Assembly: GCA_024636215.1 (NCBI GenBank) | Contig: JAGXHL010000076.1 | Span: forward strand, 1-64,000 | Source of the DNA: Deltaproteobacteria bacterium | Lineage (GTDB): Bacteria > Desulfobacterota > Desulfuromonadia > Desulfuromonadales > BM103 | Direction: 5' to 3' | DNA: 64,000 nucleotides | In this document: positions 1 to 8,327 of the stretch, piece by piece | How positions within the stretch are numbered: the first letter of the stretch is position 1 | How the letters are laid out: each line of letters starts with the position of its first letter | Translations under genes and position numbers: made by a program | The notes under the pieces: model-generated | Database searches by the model: none | Seen by the model: only the letters and a program-made list of their open reading frames with translations | Told to the model about the DNA's origin: nothing

Positions 1-58
1 GACTGGGGACTTGGGACTGGGGACTGGGGACTGGGGACTGGGGACTGGGGACTGGGAA
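1..58. repeat. Heptamer tandem repeat, GGGGACT family
   Basis: Six or more head-to-tail copies of the heptamer GGGGACT (complement AGTCCCC) with one slightly degenerate unit near the start. The array runs off the left edge of the window, so its full length and any facing partner are unknown. The unit has the same composition as the STRR1 heptamers described from heterocystous cyanobacteria; a relationship is not implied. Confidence 0.9.
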
Positions 59-99
59 CCATGAAGCTCGTTACTTTGTTGCGCCTTCGCGTCTTTGCG

Positions 100-128
100 T
101 TGACACATAGCTTATGGTTTGATGTTAC
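100..128 (+). promoter_or_regulatory. Weak candidate sigma70 promoter for the first cluster
   Basis: A perfect -35 hexamer TTGACA at 100-105 is followed after 17 bases by TGTTAC, which is a poor -10. It lies about 135 bases upstream of the first gene of a long co-oriented cluster. The -35 is good and the -10 is weak, so this is a candidate only. Confidence 0.25.
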
Positions 129-230
129 AGGTTCTGTAGATTCTTTAGGCACCTGATGGGTGTTAAGTAAGGGCAATATAATACGAGGCTTTTGATGGGT
201 AACGGTCCCCTTGTCGTTCTTTCCGCGTTC

Positions 231-251
231 CACGTACCACGTACCTCGTAC
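231..251. repeat. Short heptamer repeat, CACGTAC
   Basis: Three tandem heptamers (CACGTAC, CACGTAC, CTCGTAC) lie just upstream of the first gene. They belong by design to the heptamer arrays seen elsewhere in the window, but use another unit sequence. Confidence 0.7.
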
Positions 252-262
252 CGGACTTTTAT

Positions 263-1795
263 ATGCTGAAAAACCTTCTCAATATGCCCGTGCTGGGGCC
301 GATTATCAGGTCGACATGGACCTGGCGCCTGTTGCGTCTGGGCATGTTGGCGCTGTTGCTGGTGATGATTGCCTTTGGCTGGCATCAACATGGGATCCCG
401 GGTGTTAAAGTCAGCGATCCCTTGATGTACTCCAATTTCACGACCTTCAACCTGTGGGTCCTCTGGATGATGGGCATGGTCGTGGTCGCTCTGGCCTTCG
501 GCCGCTCCTGGTGTACTCTCTGCCCGGTGGGCTGGCTTAACGGTGTTATGAGCCGTTTCGGCTGGCGTCGTGAAATGCCTGCATGGTTGAACAATTTTGT
601 CCCGGTCACTCTGGTTCTGGTGTTGCTGCAACTGCTCGTCTACCTCTTCTCGATTCACCGCTATCCGGATTATACGGCCATTTTTCTGACCTGGATGCTG
701 ATCCTGGCGCTGGCTGCCGGGCTGGTCTTTCGTCGGCGTTCCTTCTGTCTGATACTCTGCCCAGCCGGGGCGGTATTCAGCCTGTATGCTCGTCTTGCCC
801 CCTGGCAGCTGCGTGTTACGGAGAAGGCTGTGTGTGCCGGCTGTCAGGCCAAACCTTGCATCTCGACGGAACCGGCCTGGAGACAGGCTGCTCTCGGTGG
901 CGTGAAACTCAGTTGGACGACTCGTCCGGAGGGTTGTCCAGTCGGACTGGTGCCCGCAGAGATTGAAGACAGCTCAGCCTGTACCCTCTGCCTCAACTGT
1001 GTCCAGACCTGTTGTAACGACAACGTCTCCCTTGGTGGCCGCCTGTGGCCGGGTGATTTAAACAAGCGAAGTCTACGCCCGGGTGAGACGCTCTTCTTCC
1101 TTGTCCTGCTGGGTCTGCTGACCGCAAATTTCGCCAAGGTTTATGTTGATTTGCGGGAGGCGATCTTCTGGGTTCCTGAGACTCTGACGTTGTCGCTCGG
1201 TTGGGAGAGTGCAGGCTTTTACCTCTTAGCTGTGATCTGGGTCGGTTTGATTTTCCCGCTCCTGCTGCTTCTGCCCGGCGCAATCGTTTATTTTGTCGGA
1301 CAAATCAAGGTTACGACTCTGGACAAGGAGCCTGCACTTCTTTCCAGAGACAAGCCCTCGGCAGCTATTCTGCCCAGCTTCCTGGCTTTTCTCGGTCGAC
1401 TGGCCTTGCCCCTGCTGCCACTGGTCCTTTCGGCACACATTGCCTTGGCGCTGGTCAAATTGAATGCTAAATTCAACTATTTGCCGCTGGCTTTTCAGGA
1501 TCCTTCCGGAGTGAAAAGCTTTCTGGCCATCAATATCATGCAAACACTTTCCCCGCCCGGAGTACTCGTCAATCTGGATATCCTGAAGTGGGTGATTGTG
1601 GTGATTTTGGCAGCGGGTTTTGTGTTCTCTGCATTGGCGGCCAGAGTCGTTGCGAATTCTGGATCTGATGCCCAGGGCGTCTCTGATGGACAGGGCGGCA
1701 TGGATCTGCCTTTTTTGCTGGCCTCATTGGTCTCTCTACTGATTCTCTCTGGATTTTACGGCTCAACGGTGGTGGAATGGCTCTTCGTCAGATAA
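263..1795 (+). CDS. Polyferredoxin-type membrane protein (NapH/NosR C-terminal-like)
   Basis: A 510-residue polytopic inner-membrane protein with iron-sulfur motifs, likely moving electrons between the quinone pool and a periplasmic or cytoplasmic partner. After an N-terminal membrane segment come two membrane-embedded motifs of the CxxCP/CxxxCP kind (WCTLCPVG and FCLILCPAG). These are followed by ferredoxin-like cysteines (CAGCQAKPC with a later GCPVG, and CTLCLNCVQTCC), then at least four hydrophobic stretches. This arrangement is known from NapH, CcoG and the C-terminal half of NosR; the FMN-binding part of NosR is absent. It heads a cluster whose next genes are a binding-like protein and two NosD-like proteins, which gives the start a nos-like look although no nitrous oxide reductase gene is present. 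The physiological partner is unknown. Confidence 0.8.
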   Translation: MLKNLLNMPVLGPIIRSTWTWRLLRLGMLALLLVMIAFGWHQHGIPGVKVSDPLMYSNFTTFNLWVLWMMGMVVVALAFGRSWCTLCPVGWLNGVMSRFGWRREMPAWLNNFVPVTLVLVLLQLLVYLFSIHRYPDYTAIFLTWMLILALAAGLVFRRRSFCLILCPAGAVFSLYARLAPWQLRVTEKAVCAGCQAKPCISTEPAWRQAALGGVKLSWTTRPEGCPVGLVPAEIEDSSACTLCLNCVQTCCNDNVSLGGRLWPGDLNKRSLRPGETLFFLVLLGLLTANFAKVYVDLREAIFWVPETLTLSLGWESAGFYLLAVIWVGLIFPLLLLLPGAIVYFVGQIKVTTLDKEPALLSRDKPSAAILPSFLAFLGRLALPLLPLVLSAHIALALVKLNAKFNYLPLAFQDPSGVKSFLAINIMQTLSPPGVLVNLDILKWVIVVILAAGFVFSALAARVVANSGSDAQGVSDGQGGMDLPFLLASLVSLLILSGFYGSTVVEWLFVR

Positions 1796-2265
1796 AAGTC
1801 CTGTTCGGTATAGTTTTGCTGGCGGTACTGATTTCGTCTCCGCTTCAGGCCTGCTTTGGCCCCAAGCTTTTTGTCGGTGCCGGATCAACCGTTCAGCAGG
1901 AGGTCCTCTATGCCCTGGTGACGCTGTATGTGCAGGAAAAGACCGGCGTCGAAAGTAACCGCGTTGAAGTTGGTGTGAGCCCGGGTCCCCTTGAACTCCT
2001 CTCGGAGGAGAAGGTCGACCTGGTTTTTGTCTCCGTTAATGAGTCCGCAAGCGATCCGGTCTTTCAAGTGGCAGCCCTGCCGCTATTACTGTCCGGACCG
2101 CGGCCGGTTCATGACCTGCAGTTTACCACTGTCCTGCCGGCGATTGCCAAGTTGAACCGGCTGCTCAGCAGCGCCGATGTGGAGCTGCTCATTGAACATG
2201 TTGAGGCCGGGCAAAGTGCTCTGTCCGTTGCCCGTAAATTCTTAATGAAAAATCGCTGGATATGA
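1777..2265 (+). CDS. Small periplasmic binding protein-like, OpuAC/PBP type
   Basis: A 162-residue exported protein that overlaps the preceding gene by 19 bases, implying translational coupling. Residues 1-25 form a signal peptide ending near LQAC, followed by KLFVGAGSTVQQEVLYALV, which resembles the first strand-helix of glycine-betaine type substrate-binding proteins. A second typical strand is VDLVFVSVNESA. The protein is far shorter than a full two-lobed binding protein (about 270-300 residues), so it is either a single-lobe derivative or a truncated family member. The Cys at the end of the signal sequence could be a lipidation site, but the lipobox (PLQAC) is not ideal. Ligand unknown. 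Confidence 0.55.
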   Translation: MALRQIKVLFGIVLLAVLISSPLQACFGPKLFVGAGSTVQQEVLYALVTLYVQEKTGVESNRVEVGVSPGPLELLSEEKVDLVFVSVNESASDPVFQVAALPLLLSGPRPVHDLQFTTVLPAIAKLNRLLSSADVELLIEHVEAGQSALSVARKFLMKNRWI

Positions 2266-2274
2266 GACCTGGAT

Positions 2275-3096
2275 ATGAGACTAAGTGTCTGTAAAAAAAA
2301 TGCTATTGCCTTATGCATGGTCCTGCTGGCGTGCATGGACCTGCTGACGCTGTGTCCCCTGGCGCAGGCGGGCGAGCCGGTCTCCGAATACTCCGGTGCT
2401 TATTCAGGTGATCTGATTTGGCAGGGCATTGTCACCATGTCGGGCGATGTCCTGATTCTTGAGGGTGGGTCATTGACGATTCATCCCGGCACACAGGTTA
2501 ACGTGGTCCCTGCCGAAGGCACAAAAATAGATCCGGAATACTTCTCTTCGCTAACGGAACTCCTTGTGCGCGGCAAACTCGATATTTTGGGAACTACAGA
2601 GTCCCCGGTGAGATTTGTCATGGTTGAACGCAATGATCCGGAAGAGATTGCCTGGGCAGGAATTACCCTGGATGGTGCGTTGCCTGGTCGCATCTTGCAT
2701 GCTGAGCTGGAACGCGCCGATATCGCTATTCGTTGTGTCGCGTCGTCGCCGGAAATCAGGGCAAACCGGATCACCGGGAGTCGCTATGGCATCGTCGCTC
2801 AGCTGCAGAGTCATCCGAGAATTCTCGATAACCTGCTGGTTGACGGCGAAGGCGGCATCTTCTGTTGGAAAGGCTCCAACCCGTATCTGTCGGGGAACAC
2901 CATTAAAGACCATGATGAAGAAGCGATTTTCGTCGATGCCGATAGCCGCCCTCGGCTTGAGCGCAATCTGCTCAGCGGCAACGCGATCGGACTGGCAATT
3001 TATCCTCGTGACCTGCCTTTAGATGCTGTGACCCTTACTGACAACATCGAAAATATCCGTTTTCTGGGCCGACAGGGTCAGGGTGTCCTCGAATGA
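2275..3096 (+). CDS. NosD-like right-handed beta-helix periplasmic protein
   Basis: A 273-residue protein with a long N-terminal signal peptide (about residues 1-32). The remainder is built of short degenerate repeats typical of parallel beta-helix proteins (PbH1 repeats), for example around GNTIKDHDEEAIFVD and RNLLSGNAIGLAI. Family relatives include NosD, the periplasmic accessory protein of nitrous oxide reductase maturation. It sits 9 bases after the previous gene and its stop overlaps the next start in an ATGA. With no nosZ, nosF or nosY visible, its partner is not known and the nos name is not applied. Confidence 0.7.
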   Translation: MRLSVCKKNAIALCMVLLACMDLLTLCPLAQAGEPVSEYSGAYSGDLIWQGIVTMSGDVLILEGGSLTIHPGTQVNVVPAEGTKIDPEYFSSLTELLVRGKLDILGTTESPVRFVMVERNDPEEIAWAGITLDGALPGRILHAELERADIAIRCVASSPEIRANRITGSRYGIVAQLQSHPRILDNLLVDGEGGIFCWKGSNPYLSGNTIKDHDEEAIFVDADSRPRLERNLLSGNAIGLAIYPRDLPLDAVTLTDNIENIRFLGRQGQGVLE

Positions 3097-4202
3097 TTCG
3101 TCGACGACTTCTTCTCTTGTTCGTAATATTGCTGCTGCCCTTCTCGGCGCGAGCCGATGAGGCGAAGGTCTATCGTGGAGACCAATCTCTTTTTGAAGAC
3201 ACAGTCTGGGACGGTGAGATCCTGATAGACGGAATATTGACTGTCGCAGCCGGAACGACGCTGGAAATCCGCCCGGGAAGCCGGATCCGTTTCACCCGTT
3301 TTGACAGTAACGGTGATGGTATCGGCGAGCACGAAATTTTTTCCCAGGGCCGGATCCGTGTGCTGGGAACCGCCGCTGCACCGGTGCTGTTTACCTCCGC
3401 TGAGACAAACCCCCAGCCTGGCGACTGGGGGGCAATCAACATGATGGTGAGTGAGGAAGAGAATCTTCTGCAATACTCCAAGGTGGAATATGGTTACCGT
3501 GGATTTCATGCCCATTATGCAAAGGCGCGCTTGCTCAACAGCACTTTCAGGCACAACGTTCGTGGTGCACAGTTCCAGGAATCTCAAGTCGTTATCGATG
3601 GTTGCCGGTTCCAGGACAACCTTAACGGAGTCCAGTTCAGAGACAGCGTCGTTACTTTACGAAATTCGGTTATTTCAGGCAGTCACTGGGGCTTGCGTTG
3701 CGTCTACAGTGAGTTGGAGATGTCATCCTGCCTGATCGAGAACAACCTGGTTAACGGTGCCAATATCCGTGACGGCAAGCTCACTATCAGTGATAACCGG
3801 ATCACCGGAAATCGTCGCGGGCTCTATCTGCAGAGAAGTAAAGGGCAGGTGGTCGGCAATGATCTTTCCGCCAACAGCGAGCATGGCATTTTTCTTGAAG
3901 ATTCTGATGTTGACGTTGTTGATAACCGTATCGCTGAAAACGGTCGTGCCGGCGTACGCTGGTTGAACAGTCAAGGCCGCCTGGCACGCAACCTGATCGC
4001 TGATAATGGGGTTTATGCCCTGATTAATGACGGCAATACCGAGGTCGTCGCGCGTAACAACTGGTGGGGCTCCGCTGATACCAGAGAGATTGCCGCCGCC
4101 GTGCGCGACGGTTCCGACCGTCCCGGCATGGGGCTGGTTGATAGCCGTTATCCTTTGCTGAAACCGTTAAGCCTTACGACTGCTGGTCCAGAATACGATT
4201 AA
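3093..4202 (+). CDS. Second NosD-like beta-helix periplasmic protein
   Basis: A 369-residue exported protein (signal peptide about 1-21, ending SARA) that starts inside the stop codon of the preceding paralogue (ATGA overlap). From about residue 90 it consists of successive 20-25 residue units rich in N, G and hydrophobics (for example GCRFQDNLNGVQF, NNLVNGANIRDGKL, NRITGNRRGLYLQ), the signature of a right-handed beta helix. The final part carries NNWWGS, common at the end of such domains. Two consecutive beta-helix genes suggest a tandem duplication. The role is presumably periplasmic scaffolding or metal/ligand handling, by analogy only. Confidence 0.7.
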   Translation: MIRRRLLLLFVILLLPFSARADEAKVYRGDQSLFEDTVWDGEILIDGILTVAAGTTLEIRPGSRIRFTRFDSNGDGIGEHEIFSQGRIRVLGTAAAPVLFTSAETNPQPGDWGAINMMVSEEENLLQYSKVEYGYRGFHAHYAKARLLNSTFRHNVRGAQFQESQVVIDGCRFQDNLNGVQFRDSVVTLRNSVISGSHWGLRCVYSELEMSSCLIENNLVNGANIRDGKLTISDNRITGNRRGLYLQRSKGQVVGNDLSANSEHGIFLEDSDVDVVDNRIAENGRAGVRWLNSQGRLARNLIADNGVYALINDGNTEVVARNNWWGSADTREIAAAVRDGSDRPGMGLVDSRYPLLKPLSLTTAGPEYD

Positions 4203-4213
4203 GCGGAGACTCA

Positions 4214-5107
4214 ATGAAGCGTTATATCCTCATTCTAATCTTTCTCAGTGTTGCTCTTACTGGCTGCGAGCAGTCTCTGCAAGGGCCGCCGATCCGTATC
4301 GGTTATATGAACTGCAACAGCGAAGCGGAGACCATGCAACGCTTCCGGCCCTTAACCGCCTACCTGTCAAAACAGCTGGGCAGACCTTTCGAGGCGGTGC
4401 CGGTGGATACCCAGGATTTTGAGGCGCGCTTTGCCGCAGGGGATTTCAGCTTTGCTCATGGCAATAGCCTGCTCTACATCATCATGCGGGAGAATCATGG
4501 CTTGCAGTTGATTGCGACCGAGAAGCGTGGCCAGTACGGCGCACGAACGGCCGGTGCCATTATCGTCAAGAAAGACAGCCCGATCAAGACGCTGGCCGAT
4601 CTGCAGGGAAAAAGAATGTTGTTCGGCCCACAGCTGGCGCCGACCGGTTACCTGGCCCAGTACGACCTGATGCTGCAAGCCGGGTTCGATCCTGAAATGG
4701 GTCTCGATTACTACGCAATCCCGCACGGTGCTTATAAGCATGAAAAGGTCGTCTACGGGGTTTATTTCGGCGAATACGATGTCGCCGCTGCGCCGGCTCT
4801 CGACCTCGAACTGATGACCCGTGAAGGGCGCATCTCTGCTGATGACTTCCGTATCCTGGCGCAGAGTGAGATTATCCCTTACTGCACTTTTGGTGCGGCA
4901 AAAACTGTTGACGCCGAGCTGGTGGAAAAGTTCCGTAAGGCCCTGGTCGAGCTGACCCCGGAAACAACGGTCAAGATTGACGGTGAGACACTCAAAGTCC
5001 TCGATTCGGCGTGGGTGGATGGTTTTGAAACACTGCTCGACCAGGATTACGACCCGATCCGGGACATGGCAAGACGCGTCAACATGCCTCCTTACCAGGA
5101 ATTCTGA
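4214..5107 (+). CDS. PhnD-like substrate-binding lipoprotein
   Basis: A 297-residue predicted lipoprotein: hydrophobic leader and lipobox LTGC at about residues 15-18. The mature part matches the phosphate/phosphite/phosphonate ABC binding protein family, with IRIGYMNCNSEAETMQRFRP near the N-terminus, KKDSPIKTLADLQGKRMLFG in the middle and a YGVYFGEYDVAA segment. A GGAG-type ribosome site precedes the ATG. No permease or ATPase gene accompanies it, so it may act as a sensor or an accessory binding protein rather than in classical transport. Relatives of PhnD bind diverse oxyanions; the neighbouring YedE hints at a selenium or sulfur oxyanion, which is inference. Confidence 0.8.
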   Translation: MKRYILILIFLSVALTGCEQSLQGPPIRIGYMNCNSEAETMQRFRPLTAYLSKQLGRPFEAVPVDTQDFEARFAAGDFSFAHGNSLLYIIMRENHGLQLIATEKRGQYGARTAGAIIVKKDSPIKTLADLQGKRMLFGPQLAPTGYLAQYDLMLQAGFDPEMGLDYYAIPHGAYKHEKVVYGVYFGEYDVAAAPALDLELMTREGRISADDFRILAQSEIIPYCTFGAAKTVDAELVEKFRKALVELTPETTVKIDGETLKVLDSAWVDGFETLLDQDYDPIRDMARRVNMPPYQEF

Positions 5108-5111
5108 ACTG

Positions 5112-5654
5112 ATGCTGCGAGATCGATTTGACCAACTGATGATCGTCGGCCTGGTGGCCGTGCTGATCTTTACTGCGGTTTTGATGGCAGGTGCCGGACC
5201 GCGTGATAACCAGCAGAAGGTCCAGGCGGCCCAATACAGAATAGAACGGGAAATGCTGCAGCAGGCACGGGTGGCCTTTATCGAGCGGAATTATGCTCCC
5301 GTGATCGCTTTGCGTGATAATGGCTCCTTACCTGATGCTCTGCTCAAGCTGGAAGAATTAAATCGGACCTTGCCCGGTGAAGCCCACAATGACCTGCTCA
5401 GCGGTGACATCCTGCTGCGTATGGGCCAGTTTGATCGTGCCGTAAGCAAGTTGGCCAAGGCTGTCAAGAACAATGCCGATTATGTCGATTTCGCGAGTCC
5501 TTTGAACCAGAGACCACTGATTGAATCAGCTGTTTCGCAAGGTTTGCCGTTAATCCGTGATCGACTGCGGGTTCAGCCGGACAATCGCACTCTTGGCCAG
5601 GTTTTGAAAGACGGTTATTACCTGCAGAGTCGTCTCGCCGGAGGTTGCGAATGA
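5112..5654 (+). CDS. Membrane-anchored TPR-like protein
   Basis: A 180-residue protein with one N-terminal membrane helix (about residues 9-27) and a C-terminal helical region resembling tetratricopeptide repeats (residues about 75-125: PDALLKLEELNRTLPGEAHNDLL and the following helix pair). I chose the ATG at 5112, four bases after the upstream stop, because an earlier in-frame start would lie inside the preceding gene. It likely presents a protein-protein interaction platform on the outer face of the inner membrane. Its stop overlaps the start of the YedE gene (ATGA), so the two are probably co-translated. Specific function unknown. Confidence 0.65.
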   Translation: MLRDRFDQLMIVGLVAVLIFTAVLMAGAGPRDNQQKVQAAQYRIEREMLQQARVAFIERNYAPVIALRDNGSLPDALLKLEELNRTLPGEAHNDLLSGDILLRMGQFDRAVSKLAKAVKNNADYVDFASPLNQRPLIESAVSQGLPLIRDRLRVQPDNRTLGQVLKDGYYLQSRLAGGCE

Positions 5655-6721
5655 GCCTCTCTCTGCGTGATCGGCATTTATGGATCGTCCTGGCTGCAGG
5701 GGCCGGCCTCGGTGTCCTTGGTGCCATGCTCTCGGTTTGGGGGAATCCTCAGAACAGCGGCATATGCGTCTCCTGCTTTATTGAAAATTCCTCTGGTGCG
5801 CTTGGCTTGCATGATAATGAACGGATGCAATACCTGCGTCCTGAGTTGATCGGCTTTGTCCTCGGTTCTGTCTTGTGTGCTTGCCTGTTTCGCGAATTTC
5901 GCTCTCGTGGTGGCAGCGCGCCGCTGGCCAGACTGGTCTCCGGAATCTTTCTGATCGTCGGCAGTGCGGTCTTTATCGGTTGTCCAATCAAGTTGTTTCT
6001 GCGCTTGATGGCAGGGGATATCTCTTCTTTGGCAGGACTGTTTGGCCTGATCGCGGGTGTCTGGATCGGTTTGCAGGGGTTGGCCCGCGGGGTTGACCTG
6101 GGGCGCGCTGAAGACGAGCGTGGGGCGACCGGCCTGCTGGTTCCAGCAGGCTTTATCCTGCTGCTGGTCTTCCTGCTGGCACGGCCATCTTTTCTGATTT
6201 TCTCGGAACGCGGCAGCGCCACACAACATGCCCCTCTGCTGCTATCGCTGGCTGTCGGTCTGCTGCTCGGTGTTCTTGCGCAACGCAGCCGTTTCTGCAT
6301 TACCGGCAGTGTCCGTGATGGACTCTTGATGGGGACCCGAAGCCCCCTCATGTGGGGGTTGTTCGCTTTTCTGATCGGTGCCTTTGTCACCAATCTTATT
6401 ATGGGCCGCTTCAGTTTCGGCCTCTATGGTCAGCCCGGGGCACATCTGGAGTATCTCTGGAGCTTTCTGGGCATGTTGCTGGTCGGCTGGCTCTCTGTCC
6501 TGATCGGTGGTTGTCCCTTCAGACAGTTAATCAAGGCTGGAGAAGGCGATGCCGACGCCGGTCTGGCCGTCGTCGGCATGTTGCTGGGCGGTGGCCTGGT
6601 GCAGTCCTGGGGTGTTGCGGCAACGGCTGCCGGCGTGGCGACCTCAGGTAAAATTTCCGTGTTGGCCGGATTGGCGTTTGTGTTGTTACTCAGTTTGCTC
6701 TTTCGTGATCGCACGGCATGA
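5651..6721 (+). CDS. yedE: YedE/YeeE family selenium-linked membrane protein
   Basis: A 356-residue protein with about nine to ten hydrophobic segments, belonging to the YeeE/YedE (DUF395) family. The early segment GICVSCFIENSSGALGLH followed by YLRPELIGFVLGS is close to the subgroup of YedE proteins found in selenium-using organisms, where the gene neighbours selenium-metabolism genes. Further family motifs are FIGCPIKLFLR and GGCPFRQLIKAGEGD, each with a conserved Cys near a membrane segment. Related YeeE proteins import thiosulfate. Start ATG overlaps the preceding stop; a TTG two codons upstream is less likely. Transport of a selenium or sulfur species is inferred from family and context, not shown. 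Confidence 0.75.
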   Translation: MSLSLRDRHLWIVLAAGAGLGVLGAMLSVWGNPQNSGICVSCFIENSSGALGLHDNERMQYLRPELIGFVLGSVLCACLFREFRSRGGSAPLARLVSGIFLIVGSAVFIGCPIKLFLRLMAGDISSLAGLFGLIAGVWIGLQGLARGVDLGRAEDERGATGLLVPAGFILLLVFLLARPSFLIFSERGSATQHAPLLLSLAVGLLLGVLAQRSRFCITGSVRDGLLMGTRSPLMWGLFAFLIGAFVTNLIMGRFSFGLYGQPGAHLEYLWSFLGMLLVGWLSVLIGGCPFRQLIKAGEGDADAGLAVVGMLLGGGLVQSWGVAATAAGVATSGKISVLAGLAFVLLLSLLFRDRTA

Positions 6722-6788
6722 CGGATCCCTGCAAGTTTGATGATGCAAGATACTATGTTGTTGTTTTGCAAAGAAAAGGATAACCCTG

Positions 6789-7103
6789 GTGAATAAACCT
6801 TTGCGTAATCCCGAAATCGTCTGGCGTGTCGAAAAGCGACGTCAGGCAGATGTTATGATGGCTTTGGAGAATGGTGAAGACGTTGATGACAGCGGCACGG
6901 TGATCCTGCTGCTTTCCGGCATGATGCATCAGTTGAACCTGGTCGGTGGACTGATCTGGCAAGAATGTGACGGGAACCGGACCTTGTCGGAGATCTCTGC
7001 GGGTCTGGCCCGTGAATTCGCTGTTGACCCGCAGGAGGTTGAAGCGGATGTTGTCGAGTTTGTCGCCGATCTGGCGGAGAGAGGCTGGTTGATCAATGGC
7101 TGA
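6789..7103 (+). CDS. PqqD-like peptide chaperone of a radical SAM peptide system
   Basis: A 104-residue protein with a GTG start, in the PqqD/RRE family. Such winged-helix proteins bind the leader of a precursor peptide and deliver it to a radical SAM enzyme. The hallmark segment is LNLVGGLIWQECDGNRTLSEI (shown here up to its core: a Trp after a hydrophobic run, then C-D-G and a TLSEI helix), followed by the typical C-terminal helix FVADLAERGWL. It overlaps the radical SAM gene by 8 bases, which fixes the functional pairing. It resembles the PqqD-type component of the computationally defined GeoRSP systems (Geobacter, radical SAM, SPASM, PqqD); I cannot run the profile search that would confirm that class. 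Confidence 0.8.
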   Translation: MNKPLRNPEIVWRVEKRRQADVMMALENGEDVDDSGTVILLLSGMMHQLNLVGGLIWQECDGNRTLSEISAGLAREFAVDPQEVEADVVEFVADLAERGWLING

Positions 7104-8097
7104 AGTCACTGAGATGTTTTCTGCTCCCCTGACATTCAACTGGACTCTTTCTTACCGTTGCAACTTTACCTGTGACCATTGTTACAGCCGCGATGAAGAA
7201 TGTCCGGAGTTGGCAACAGCCGATGTAAAGCGGGTGGTGGATGTCCTGGTGGAACAGCAGGTGCCCTTCATCAACTTCGGCGGCGGTGAGCCGCTGATGC
7301 GCAAAGATCTTTTTGAGGTTGCCGACTATGCCTCGAAGCAGGGGCTGAATGTCTCAATGAATACCAATGGCTGGCTGCTTGACGAGGCCGCCGCCCAACG
7401 ACTTAAAGACGTCGGTTTCAAGAGTGTCGGCATCAGCATCGACAGCTCGGTTGCTGAGATTCACGATAACTTTCGCAATATGCCAGGCTCTTTCGAGAGA
7501 GCTGTGGCCGGCCTGGATGCCCTTGCTGCTGTCGGCCTGAAGAGCACGATGAGCTCGGTCATCTCCCGCATCAATTATCAGGATTTCCGGGAGTTACTTG
7601 ATCTGGCACGCAGGCACAAGGTGGGACAGGTTTACCTGCATAACTTCAAATGCAGCGGCAGGGGATTTAAAAACCGCGAGGATCTGGATCTGACTCCCGA
7701 GGAGTGGCAGGCCTTCTATCTGCAGGCCCTTGCAGAGAAAAATCAGACCAGGGATCTGAATATCTCATTTGATGATCCGGTCATCGCCTCGCTGCCGGAG
7801 TACCAGGAAAAAACTATGGTTAAGGGGAGCAGCTGCGGCAAGCTTTCCCTGCATCTGCAGCCGAATGGCGATATCACTCCCTGCGGTTTTATCCCGGTTG
7901 TCGTCGGCAATATCCTCAAGGATGATTTTGAGACGATCTGGTTCGAGTCACCGGTTCTTAAAGCGATGCGCGCCAAGGAAGCCACCGGCAAGTGTTCTGG
8001 ATGTGCAGCTTTTGAAGATTGCCAGGGCGGCTGCACTGCACGCGCTTTTGCCACCACCGGTGATTTCAACCAACCGGATCCGCATTGTTGGAAGTAA
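7096..8097 (+). CDS. Radical SAM/SPASM peptide-modifying enzyme
   Basis: A 333-residue enzyme with the canonical [4Fe-4S]-SAM motif CxxxCxxC at C22, C26 and C29 (YRCNFTCDHCYS), a GGGEPL SAM-contact motif near residue 65 and a C-terminal SPASM domain. The SPASM cysteines are visible in SSCGKLSLHLQPNGDITPCG, CSGCAAFEDCQGGCTA and a final C close to the terminus; they would hold auxiliary clusters. Such enzymes modify ribosomal peptides (thioether or carbon-carbon crosslinks, epimerisation) using a PqqD-like helper. The helper gene overlaps this one by 8 bases and a candidate peptide lies 230 bases downstream, beyond a heptamer-repeat hairpin. The chemistry performed is not predictable from sequence alone. 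Confidence 0.85.
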   Translation: MAEVTEMFSAPLTFNWTLSYRCNFTCDHCYSRDEECPELATADVKRVVDVLVEQQVPFINFGGGEPLMRKDLFEVADYASKQGLNVSMNTNGWLLDEAAAQRLKDVGFKSVGISIDSSVAEIHDNFRNMPGSFERAVAGLDALAAVGLKSTMSSVISRINYQDFRELLDLARRHKVGQVYLHNFKCSGRGFKNREDLDLTPEEWQAFYLQALAEKNQTRDLNISFDDPVIASLPEYQEKTMVKGSSCGKLSLHLQPNGDITPCGFIPVVVGNILKDDFETIWFESPVLKAMRAKEATGKCSGCAAFEDCQGGCTARAFATTGDFNQPDPHCWK

Positions 8098-8110
8098 AGC
8101 GTGCGGCGCG

Positions 8111-8180
8111 TAGCGAGTAGCGAGTAGCGAGTAGCGAGTAGCGCGTGGCGCGTGGCGCGTGGCGCGTGGCGCGTGGCGAG
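8111..8180. repeat. Ten-unit heptamer array, TRGCGMG, left arm
   Basis: Exactly ten 7-base units: four of TAGCGAG, one TAGCGCG, four of TGGCGCG and one TGGCGAG. The GTGGCGC part is complementary to the array at 8275-8304, so the pair can fold into a long stem of about 29 bp with one mismatch. It begins 13 bases after the stop of the radical SAM gene. Confidence 0.95.
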
Positions 8181-8274
8181 ACAATCAAGGGATAAGGGAT
8201 AAGGGTCAACTCATGCTTTAGACGCATGTGTTGTCATGAGTCCTGACTGGTTTTGATTGAATTAAGATGTTTTT

Positions 8275-8309
8275 CCGCGCCACGGGCCACGCGCCACGCG
8301 CCACTTTTT
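8275..8309 (+). terminator. Right arm of heptamer inverted repeat followed by T-run
   Basis: The array GCGCCAC repeated about four times (8277-8304) is the reverse complement of the array near 8146-8175, and is followed at once by TTTTT. A GC-rich stem plus a U-tract is the layout of an intrinsic terminator, here with a loop of about 100 bases. It would separate the radical SAM message from the peptide gene, or act as a partial attenuator. Confidence 0.55.
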
Positions 8310-8327
8310 AAAGAAAGGAGAATTGTT

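Noticed and set aside
125..658. 177-codon reading frame on the - strand
   Set aside because: It is antisense to the polyferredoxin gene, rich in H, Q and R, and has no recognisable domain.
263..4202. Complete nos operon
   Set aside because: Only NosR/NosD-like parts are present; no nosZ, nosF, nosY or nosL, and the polyferredoxin lacks the NosR FMN region.
7948..8184. - strand frame with repeated HAPRATR-type peptides
   Set aside because: This is only the translation of the heptamer array at 8111-8180.
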